A stretch of DNA of 64,000 bases. Origin: Antennarius striatus (taxonomy: Eukaryota; Chordata; Actinopteri; Lophiiformes; Antennariidae). The translations under genes were made by a program, and so were the position numbers. Position 1 is the first letter of the stretch. Each line of letters begins with the position of its first letter. Below, piece after piece: positions 54,488-64,000 of this stretch. Location: assembly GCF_040054535.1 (NCBI RefSeq), contig NC_090785.1, forward strand, positions 5,141,501-5,205,500, given 5' to 3'. Below the pieces are notes generated by a model. The model had not been told where the DNA came from, did no database searches, and saw only the letters and a list, made by a program, of their open reading frames with translations.

Positions 54488-55114
54488 GGATGTCACCCTC
54501 TACGATATATAGTACGTACCAGATCATTTAGCGCATCATTTCATGCTCTGGAGTGATCTCTAAACAATATATGAAGAGTGACTTTAACATTTCATCCTTC
54601 ATTTGTCACTGCATATGCACTATGACACTTCTGCCCAAACATCTTATTCCACTTCAGAGCGTGGGTCAGAGTCATTTCAGCATTATGGTGTTGGAGGTGT
54701 GGATAGAATTATAAGTCACTCCTGAGGAAGCTGGAATTAATCAGAAATTATTTATTAAAATTAAATTATTAAAATTGTCATATCTCTATCATGTAGTTGG
54801 ATTCCTTTTCTTTTGGTATGTAATCATCATTGGTGGTGGTGGTGGTGGGGGGGGGTCCAACTTGAGCTCCAAGCTTCCTATCTGGACGGTAACCACGTGA
54901 ATGAACCCAGTCGGTTTTGTTCCAACTTTAAAGCGTTTCACTGGAGATCTAATCGTTGGGGGGGGGGGGGGTGAACACATAGAAACAAGACGGTGGTGTT
55001 TTCCTGGAAACCTGCTTCCTTCATGACGCTCAGATGGTTGACTGGAATGTAAACCCAGGTCCATTAGACGCTGCAGTTGTAGGAACGAGAGAAGGGGGGC
55101 ACTCGCCTGAACGC

Positions 55115-55122
55115 TGACGTCA
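55115..55122. promoter_or_regulatory. Full cAMP response element
   Basis: TGACGTCA, the palindromic CREB site, in CpG-richer sequence. It lies about 390 bp before the ATG of the candidate gene below, consistent with a promoter here. Confidence 0.5.
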
Positions 55123-55506
55123 ATAAAAATAGTCATTTCCAACCAGTCTGCGCATCGACCGACCATCCAAAACATTACGCACGGCATCGCGGCTGGACCT
55201 CTTAGACTACTCGACTGAAATGTTTTGTCGCCGATTCGGGAGAGCGGAGACAATGGGGACAAACTCCACTGCAGGTTTTTCCACCGTTGAATGTTGTCTT
55301 TTAACATTTTTGGTGTTGCGCACATATCAGTGTCATGTCTCGTATCATTTCCCAAGTCAGTTGTGGCACTGCCCATCGTGTTTCCTCTCATCTCTCCCCT
55401 TTTCAGAGAATGAAATGCTCGCTTCTGTGCACGTTGATTGAGGAAAACCATCAGATCCTCGGATCTGTTTTGGCTCCAATTTTTTTTTTTTTTTTTTTGA
55501 GGAAGC

Positions 55507-56110
55507 ATGCGTCGAGACGCGCCTCTCACCAAACGTCCAATAATTTCGCAACCTTCTGCACATCACATCGCTCCTACCACCATCATTAAGTCTGTGTTTT
55601 ACTGGAGGCTTTCAATTCGAGCTGTTTTGTTATCATATTTGATGAATCTCTCCCCCCCCTCCTCCTCCGTTGCGTTCATCTCTTGCAGCCCACATATGGG
55701 GGCGCACTAAACCCGCGCAGTTGGGGTGTCAGATTTTCAACCTCCCCCCCCCCCATCATCACAAGCCTGTGGTTACAAAATCCCAACGCCGTTTCTCTCC
55801 TTTGTTGAATTGGATTAAAGACACGAAACGTTGTGCAGCTGTGTAATCACCTGCCATGCAGAAAACCTGAGCAGCTTTTCTCTTTTTATTTCCTTTACGC
55901 GCAGTTTTTTTTTTTAAATTTTTTTAAATTTTTTATTATTTCCTAAATAATCGATCTGGTTGCTGTTTCAGGTTCAGGAGCAACTCGAAGTGTGAATGCA
56001 GGGGAAAGTCGTCATGGCGGATCGTCATCCTCACAGTGCTCTACGCTTTTAGCCTCTTTACAGTGCTGCCTTGTCTATTCATGTTCAAGCAGCATTGTAC
56101 AGGGCTATGA
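55507..56110 (+). CDS. Candidate small membrane protein gene
   Basis: A block at 55,971-56,110 follows a good acceptor (GCTGTTTCAG) and reads FRSNSKCECRGKSSWRI, then VILTVLYAFSLFTVLPCLF and MFKQHCTGL before a TGA. It has a basic, cysteine-bearing start, one hydrophobic segment of about 20 residues and a short tail. A frame from the ATG at 55,507 (MRRDAPLTKRPIISQPSAHH and IAPTTII) reaches a weak donor (GTCTGT) at about 55,589-55,590 and joins in the right phase. I do not recognise the family. The weak donor, single membrane segment and lack of any homologue in memory keep this low. It could also be a chance frame in a promoter region. Confidence 0.25.
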
Positions 56111-57404
56111 CAGCATAGAGAGCTGAGCTGCGAGGGCGCTGCTGGTCCCTGACCCCTTGGATGGCGGCCAACAAATGACATCATCAGATGAAAACAAAAC
56201 AGGGAGAATTGAATGTGATCTCCCATCGATTGTTCTTGTCTTTGAATTGCTTAAAAACCTGAAATGGATGTCTTTTATTTTTAAGGTCACAGAAAACTGG
56301 AGCACGTGTGGAGTCCGTATACGGTTGAATTATTCAACGCAAACCTAAAACCATCTGCAGCAAATACATTATTGAAACAATTAGTAACATTTCATTGAGG
56401 ATCAGCTTGTTTGTGCGTCTCCTGCATTCCTGTTACACTGGAATCATAAAGTCGATCATCCCAAAAGATTTTAAAAAAAGAGTGATCTATGAAAGACAAA
56501 TGTGTGCAGATTGTTTATAAAATTCCCCCCCAATGTTTTAAAGGTGTTTGAAGATTTTCCAGAGTCCTCTAAGATTCTTCTATTAATGTTTGCTGTACAA
56601 TAAAATAGAGCTAGATACACAGTGGGGCTAGTTTTCCAGTATTTGAAGATAGGTTTGTGTTTGTATATGTGCTGAAAGTCCAAGTCACTAAGTCCATCGT
56701 TTGATCTAATTTTTTCAATATTAGTTCCAAAAACAGTTTCCCTAAACTCTGATTTTCTGAAACCCTTTAAATAATTTGCTTTGTTCAACAAATAATTCAG
56801 AATCTTAAGATCCGCAAGTTCTTACCACTGAGGAATTAAAACTGGAGACTTTTCTGCATTAATCATTTCAGTTACTGAGTATAAAATGTTTTGTCAAACA
56901 TTTGAATAATATGCCTACTATTAAAGATATTGAAACTTGTTTGCTTCATTTATTTATTTGATTTAAAGTTTTCTGTGTTTCCCCATGTGTACTCAGCATT
57001 ATTAGACACGTCTGGAGAAAACTTTTTATGTCTAATACCTTTAGCACAATGTTTTAAAGATAAAACAGGAACCACTTTAGGTAGTTTTAGACTGATGGTA
57101 ACCTTGAGTAACATTTGGTATTCTATTGTGAGAGAAGGCCTGGTTTCGTGCTCTCTAACTGACCTGACCTGTTGTGTGTCTTTGTTGTCCTTCATTCTGT
57201 CTGATATGGGATTAGCAGTTGGATCATTGCTAAACACTGGATCTCCTCATTAATTAAATAATAAGCTTACTAGTTCATGACGCATTTACACACCCACACA
57301 GAAGCGTTTGGATTTAAAATTCATGTTTGCATTGGATCAAAACATACATATTAAATGCAGATCTATTAACATTCCAGCAACGGCAGATCCACAAAGTCAC
57401 AGAG

Positions 57405-57410
57405 TTTATT
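57405..57410 (-). terminator. Polyadenylation signal of grxcr1
   Basis: A reversed AATAAA about 130 bases after the grxcr1 stop. Confidence 0.6.
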
Positions 57411-57540
57411 ACAAATTACTTTTTCTTACTAACAATGGCCGTGAAAGAAGAGTTCTGCTTTTTTTCCTCTACGTTGAGGTCCACTTGGTGCTCCTTTGTA
57501 AGCTCCCATATGAGGACGCAATGTTAGGCACTTAGCATCC

Positions 57541-60500
57541 TCACTGGCTGCAGCTGGAACAAGGCTGCAGGCCGTTCTCATTGCAGGAGGTGCACTTGAG
57601 GGCTTTGAAGGAATCCGTGAAGCAGTTGCGAAACACGGACATCTTGCTGCCATGGCACATTGGGCACGGGATAAAGGCGAAATCCCCGCAGGTCTGGCAC
57701 ATCCGGGGATGCTGCACCCTCTAGAAGAATAAATATATTTTATAGTTTATTTCTCTTCCTAATGAGAATAACTCACTTTAAACCTACCGGTAGAAGTTTT
57801 GACATTTTAGGATATAGAAATGTTTGGGGGGGTACATTGTGAATGCGACATGCTGTGGTTTTATTGGGGGTGATGTGTCAGCCAGTCTTTGGTCAGTTCA
57901 GTGACTTCATGGAATCTTTTCATCACTCCCAAGTGACCAGCAAATGTTCCAGGTTGTTATTAGGTTGTAAACTAATAACTGGGAATACTTGGAAAACTAA
58001 AGTTTTTCTAGTTTTTCCCAGTGACATTGCACAAATGCTACACTTTTAACTCATTTTGTTAATTTTATATTTTTAGAGTCTCTTTTCAAATAGCGTTTTT
58101 AGATTCATGGCCTGCAGCTGCAGCTTCCTATTTAGCTTAGCCTAGCAGACAACCTTCTCATCAAGTGTATATTCATTTAATCACACTTTTCAAAACATAA
58201 TAAAAATTTTCAAAGCACCACAAAAATCTACTTTGTTGGACAGTTCTGTCCGTATCATTGTGTCTAATGTTCCACACGCTTTAACAGGCTGTAGTGGCTT
58301 AAATGTCATCACGCTACATTTACCTATGAAGGCGTTTGTTGGATCTGAACTCCAGATCACAACCCAAGATCAAGTTGCTGTAACAGTCAATCAAAGTGTG
58401 CCGTGCTGATGTGTTTGAACAAATGTCTTGGAAGCGGAACCATCCAGAAGCTCTTATTTACTGGTCACTGATTGATGTGCCCGCGTCGATTCCAAAGCAG
58501 CTCTCTCATACTTTATTGATACCATGATGGAGGTGAAATGACTGCTCCTGTTTGCACCACGTTCTTCTCGGTGACTTAGCACGGGCACGAAACATTAATT
58601 TATTATGATTTTATAATTACGTTTTGATTATTTAATGTACTACAACATCTAAAAGATTGTTCAGTGGATCTAATGGGAAACACTTCAATAATGAAGGATG
58701 TCAGATCAAGTGGGTTGATTCACAGGCTTTCCCAGAGTCTATTATTTATAATGTGAGTTCCAAGTCAAACACTATGAAAACCAACCTCGATTTTTGTCAA
58801 AAGATCTTGAAGCTCTCCTGATTCGTTCATGCCTAATATTTTCTCAGCGCCCTGCAAAACAAATTCAACACCTTAACTCAGTATTTAATGAAATCATGGT
58901 AAATTTGCAAGATGTCAGTCAGAGTGGAGTATTAACTGACCCCAAGGTAGTGTCCGTCGATGAACACCACTGGTAATGAAGGAGGTTCTCCAACGCGTCT
59001 GCACCGCTCCTCCAGCTCCTTCCCATACTCACAATCTAGGGCAATGTTCTTCTCCAAGAACTTCACCCTGTGGTTCTGAAAGATCTTCCGGACGAGCTCG
59101 CATCGCTCAAAGGTGGTCCTCACCACACGGAAACTTGTGGTGTATATCACGATACGCCCAAATTCAAGAGATAATTCCATCTAAAGAGAGAAAAAAAATC
59201 CCTAATGTGGTTATATGTTGTTGTTTTTTCAAGTTATGTTTTCATCTTTAAGGTTCAAATGAATCATACAGATACAAATCCATGCCTCATGGCAGTGCTT
59301 TCATGCAGATTTTGACGTAAATTTTCAACAAGTGTATTTCAGGTGTTAATATTTGAAAAGTGTTGTATAATTACTGCTGGTGTACACACTTACTCAATAG
59401 ATGCTGTTCTGTTAAAGGAAGATTTCTGATATTGCTGCTTATGACTTTTCTAATCCATAACGCATCTACAGGCACATTTTTTCTGATCTGAAATAACAAT
59501 GGCACCACTTGAGCTCATACCCTCGCCAAGGCTGAACACTCCTACACAAGTCTGCTGAGCTTGTCTGGCCCACATTCTGCATTCCGCAAAGAGGGAAATT
59601 GCTTCACCAGTTTTTTTTCCTAACGACTGTCAATGTAAAAAAACAACAACAGCAAAAAACAATCAATCAAACAAACAAACAAACAAAAAAACAAAATCCC
59701 TCAATTTATTAAGTAAGTGGGGAAAAATTTCCAGGCTCTGCAACAAAGATGAATAGTCTGAACTCTTAGAAATCCATCCATTAGTATTTGCATAATAATG
59801 CCAACCAACAAACAAACAATCAAACAAGCAAATGCAGATGGAAACACAACTTTCACATTGGAGGTAATGACTGATGTAATAATACAAAGGTTGTTTTTTA
59901 TTATGCCTGTAAATTAAAGTGGAAATACTGGTAGGGAGTGTCGCTAGAATTGATGCCAGAACCAACTGGTTTGACAGGGCTTCATCCTGGTTTCAACGGA
60001 CACAGGCTCTCTGTATATAATGTGATGTCATCATTTACTCATGCCTTCTCCATGCCAGACTAAGCAATACCACCTTGTTCCTTCACTGAGGAAACTACCC
60101 CTAACAGTTGGAATCATGTAAAATTTTCCCTACACATGTGCCTTGATGTACTGTGACAAATCACATACGGACCGCTTCAAACACAGGATACATATTCTAA
60201 TCGGACAGATTGGCTCATTGGATTGGCCCCATAATTTAATCAGATCTCCTTTTGGCCCAACAGCTTTTCAAACTGTCCTGCAGATAAAACACAAGTAGAT
60301 GGACAAACGTATGTGATCACATGACCTTCACCAACTTTAGTAGGAGGAACTTAAAAATAAAAAGTTAAAGGGTTTTGAATTACTTTTAAGTAATTTTTGT
60401 CTCAGTGGTACTGGGATACTGAAATAGTTTGTGAGTCTTTGTGCTTTCCAATGAAGTATCAAGGTGAATTCTATCTTTAAATACCCTTCTGGGCTCGTTT

Positions 60501-61857
60501 GGCTAATGGTGTCTATAAACTTTGATTTACAATCCCTTTATGAGAGGTACTTTATTCCAAATTCCAAAAGGCATTGATATCTGTATGCTTCAGCATACCA
60601 AAGTAGTTGTGTTTTCACAAGTCCATTGATTTGTTGCTTTGTTTGTCTTTTGTAAGTTTAGCCAACTAATAGAGAGAATTCTATGAAACTTGGTAGAAGG
60701 ATGGTGATTGGGCTTTCAGGAGCACACTTAACAAAAAAACCCCTCTTTAAATATGCTAGTTTGTAGGCTTTTAAATATCTCACTAAATACACAAAAATAA
60801 CTGCAAATTTCCAATCAAATTTCAGGTTTGAACAAAAATATGCAGGATATTGCTTGGCCACGTCCAGAGTAATGTTGTAATGATCAGTTTCCCTTCAGAG
60901 ATAATGCGGGCAGCAACCAGTGACACCTGAGGATGATTTTAATGTTGATAGAATGTAACAGCAAAATAATCCTTTGAGGTGGATCAGACTTTGATAAGCA
61001 TTTAAACTTCAACCTAATTAAGGGATAAGCTCATTTAGGAGAAGCTTCATCTGACCTACATTGATAGCGTTTGTTCGGCTAGAGTCTAAAACCTCTTTGC
61101 AGAAACAATAATTTCCTAAATATGACCTTGTGTATTAACTTTCCCTCACCATAGAGGACTAGAGTTGCCACAGCACTTCTCCTTTGTGAAGGGATACTAG
61201 AAAGCAAAGTACCAAGAATTCATTAACCTGATTGGTCTGTCTCAAAAACCTGAACCAAATGCATCATTAAACTTTAACTGCTCTGTGACCTTGTCTTCTG
61301 TTGTGAGCTTTTATCCCCATCTTGCACCCACATGTACCTCCTACCTGTAACTATATTTGAGGACAACAGTGATGGGTACAGGTGTCAGGTACAGGGAATC
61401 ATCAAGCAGACTGTATTTAAGAATAACATTTGGAATAACTGTCAGATGTACTTACACTGTTAGATTTAGGGAGGTTTTCAAACAGCGTCTGAGCTGCGCT
61501 GACCTTGTGCTTGACCCCTCTCACGGTTCCATTTTTACTGAGAATATTGACCCTCTTGCTGGTGAACATCCAGTCTTTGGTGGCCCCTGCATACATGAGC
61601 AGATCATCAGGCTCATACTCACTGTCATCCAGCTCAGAGCCCAAGTATCCATACAGTCCCTGTACATCTCCACTTGTGGATGGAGTGCTGGCCCGGTCCG
61701 CATCAGAGCTGCTGGTGCAGTCCGAATCCAGTGAGTCCGAGGGTCCTTCATCCTTGAACATCTCCTTCAGCACCCGGCCGCTGTTCCCCGAAGCCACGCG
61801 GAACCTCACCCGTTTCTGGGGCTTCTCCGATTCCGCCGTCATTATTGCCTCCTCCAT
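57541..61857 (-). CDS. grxcr1: GRXCR1, glutaredoxin and cysteine-rich domain protein
   Basis: A protein of inner-ear hair-cell stereocilia; human GRXCR1 mutations cause recessive deafness DFNB25. Exons: 61456-61857, 58941-59180, 58786-58851, 57541-57720, all phase 0, giving 295 residues (human 290). Exon 1 holds [20 protein letters not shown] and [20 protein letters not shown]. Exon 2 is the glutaredoxin-like fold ([20 protein letters not shown], then [12 protein letters not shown]), with SFRV where canonical glutaredoxins have the CxxC active site. Exon 3 reads [20 protein letters not shown]. Exon 4 is the zinc-binding cysteine-rich tail with CQTC, CPMC, CTSC and CSSC. The ATG at 61857 opens MEEAIM; the second Met, six codons in, is an alternative start. 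A neighbouring slc30a9 matches human 4p13. Confidence 0.95.
59181..61455. other. Large grxcr1 intron 1
   Basis: About 2.3 kb without a recognised exon or nameable repeat. It includes an A/C-rich (CAAA)n-like tract near 59,640-59,700. Confidence 0.5.
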
Positions 61858-62628
61858 TGCAAACTGTCTGGGACATTACATGGTCCACAATACTGCAGGG
61901 CAACACCTTGTGTCTCATTCGCAGGTAGACATATAGCTCAGACACACCTGTTGTCTCCCATGGATTATAACCACGTTTAATCCTCACCGTTGGAATCAGA
62001 TCTATAAATGACTGAGAGCCTGTAAGCTGTTTTACAGTCGAACTCACAATTCCAGTAAATAATACATGCATTTCTACCATGGCAACCTAGCAAGCTAAGC
62101 TCAAGTAAAGTGATAGTTGTCTTTAAATTATTGATTACATTTTACACAGTTTTCACTAAACTTTTGGGAACAGAATTTATATATATGTAAGTAAATTATA
62201 CACAGGATTAAACCAGGATTCATCTTCACATTATAACATTTTATCCGTGTTGGCAGCAACATGACTCATTTTGTGCCATATTACAAACATCACAGCACAT
62301 TTGAGGAATGAGACTTGGGCTTAGAATGTGATCAAATAGCTAATCTGCAAGCTACAACATAGGCCTGAGGCATTTTAACATCTATCGAAATAGGACAGTC
62401 TCTCTCTCTTGCTCTTTCCCTCTACCTCCCTCTCTTTCTCTCCCTCTCTCTGTCTGTCTGTAAGAACGTTAATTAATATGATAATTTTCTAATCTTCCTG
62501 ACATTTACTGAATAGAAAACTGCCTGAAGTCCACATATTTAATTGTTAACTGCCGATAGCATCATTCACAAATGTCATAGTGAGACGTAGATGAGGCGAG
62601 GTACCGCCATATCTATAATATATGTACA

Positions 62629-62662
<34 letters not shown>

Positions 62663-64000
62663 AGCATTTAGCAAATTTTAGCATTCACATTAATTTAGAT
62701 CTAAATCTAACTTCATTTGTTCAAAGAACTCCCATTAGCACTTCAGAACCTTTTTTAAAAAAACAAACAAAACAAAACTGTAAAGTTAAGATGTTCTCAT
62801 TTGTCATCCATATGGGAAGGTGGTTGCATATGCATCTGATATTAATGATTACATTGTGTTGTCTTTCAGCCGGAGGTCCATTTTCACAAGTTTCCACATA
62901 AAATATCGCAGTATCACAGGTGATGAAACGGTTCCCTGGAGATTTGACACATAAGCTCATAACAATGACAGCTGCAGTCTGGATCCCGAGGTAAGAGCCA
63001 CACACACACATGCAAAAACAGCACACACACACTCTCAGGCCACAAACATTGTGACACTTCATTCCCTGTTTGATCATTGCAGAACATGTACAAGTATAAA
63101 AGATCAGACTCAGCCTTTGATTGATTCCACGCCTTATCGATCCAGAATGAACTTAACTGTAAACTATATTTTGCTTAAAGGACATCAAAACAACAGTAAA
63201 AGCTTGTTGCCATTAATGCTAATTCAGTTACATTTAAATAGCATCATATCACACTAACAATTATCTACAGGGGGCTTCTTACCTGTATATGGAACTTCTT
63301 ACTTGTCCCAATCCTCCATGAGTAAGCATGGTGAGAGTGGTCATGTTATTACATGCCATTAGGATGTCTAGACTTTGAAATTACTGCCTGGAGAGATGAA
63401 GGGGCTTAACTAGATCTACCCTTTTCTTTTTAGTTACTGGGCTGTTTTCTTTTGAATTTCATTCCAATTCTTCCCGACTCCTCTCTTGTAAGGCTCTTAT
63501 TTTACCACTTAGGTCATTTACATTTTGCTTATTTAATGTAAAACCTTTGTCAGGGCTGTTTTCTCTGAGGTTTTCATAGTGGATCTCAAGCGAGAAGGAA
63601 AACGGAGATGTTGTATGTGCGTGTGCAACAGACAGGATTAGAAGGTTTTGCCTCAGAACTGATGGCAACCATTTCTTGGTTTGCTAGATCATTGCCAGTT
63701 AAATGCACACAAATTACTTTGCTTGTATCCTTGAGTTGTATTCAACAAGCCAAATACATTTTTTCTTTCTATGAAACTGTTTGTAAATCCATCCTAATTT
63801 CATCTGGGGTTCAAATCTCTGTGCATTTTATCATTTTCAGTGCCTTCGTCTCATCACCACTGTCTTTCATGATGAATTGAGGCTGATGGAACAGAATGAA
63901 GCACATTTATATGACACCACTTTAATGGTCAACTATCAAAATATTAATCAATAAGGATATCAATGATATTTGGATCTGTAACTGATGCCAAGAGTTTTTA
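61858..64000. other. grxcr1 upstream flank, no further gene
   Basis: A pyrimidine-rich tract (62,395-62,462) and a short (GT)n (62,632-62,661) are present. The 118-codon minus-strand ORF at 62,721-63,077 has no domain or splice support. The grxcr1 promoter is expected just above 61,857, but no clear core element was found. Confidence 0.45.

Larger units (their letters stand above)
53577..57404. other. Convergent interval between slc30a9 and grxcr1
   Basis: It holds the slc30a9 3' UTR (AATAAA at 54482-54487) and, at 54,830-56,130, a CpG-bearing block with homopolymer runs (G-rich near 54,845 and 54,958, T17 at 55,482-55,498, C-rich near 55,740). That block may contain a separate small gene, listed next. 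56,150-57,400 shows nothing convincing. Confidence 0.45.

Noticed and set aside
54789-55532. 247-codon minus-strand ORF
   Set aside because: Low-complexity ends (poly-Lys from a T-tract, poly-Pro from GGT and G runs), no splice context and no recognisable domain.

Overview
The window is vertebrate genomic DNA, almost certainly from a ray-finned (teleost) fish. The genes are split by short GT-AG introns and encode vertebrate-specific proteins. The gene-poor part is filled with repeat families typical of teleosts: Tc1/mariner, Tigger-like, hAT, RTE-type and L2/jockey-type LINE fragments, a tRNA-derived SINE, and long GT and TCTA microsatellites. No bacterial operon, CRISPR array, rRNA or functional tRNA gene was seen. 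Exons were called by eye from open frame, GT-AG boundaries and remembered protein families, so the middle of each gene is firmer than its ends.

Layout. 1-24,000 is a gene-poor, repeat-rich stretch with no convincing coding gene. Its features are decayed transposons, some nested with readable target-site duplications, long microsatellites and several perfect short hairpins. At 24,195-25,770 (minus) there is a set of two, perhaps three, exons of a gene I do not recognise, with a 229-bp inverted-repeat element beside it. 26,292-31,115 (plus) is clnk, an SH2 adaptor assembled from many very short exons. 35,194-37,908 (minus) is znf518b, a single coding exon carrying a 75-bp coding minisatellite. 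40,203-45,647 (plus) is gsr, glutathione reductase, in 12 exons. 47,345-53,576 (plus) is slc30a9, a mitochondrial zinc transporter, in 17 exons. 57,541-61,857 (minus) is grxcr1, a hair-bundle glutaredoxin-like protein, in 4 exons. 61,858-64,000 shows no gene.

Relations. clnk and znf518b converge, znf518b and gsr diverge from a roughly 1.6-kb interval, gsr and slc30a9 are head to tail, and slc30a9 and grxcr1 converge. clnk-znf518b and slc30a9-grxcr1 are both human chromosome 4p gene sets, whereas human GSR lies on 8p, so the fish order joins segments that are separate in mammals. The genes share no obvious pathway: immune receptor signalling (clnk), chromatin or transcription (znf518b), thiol redox (gsr), mitochondrial zinc (slc30a9) and hearing (grxcr1). 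Points to check first are the unrecognised minus-strand exons, the 24,961-25,189 element, a perfect antioxidant-response element just upstream of gsr, and a possible unannotated small membrane protein gene with a full CRE at 55.1-56.1 kb.
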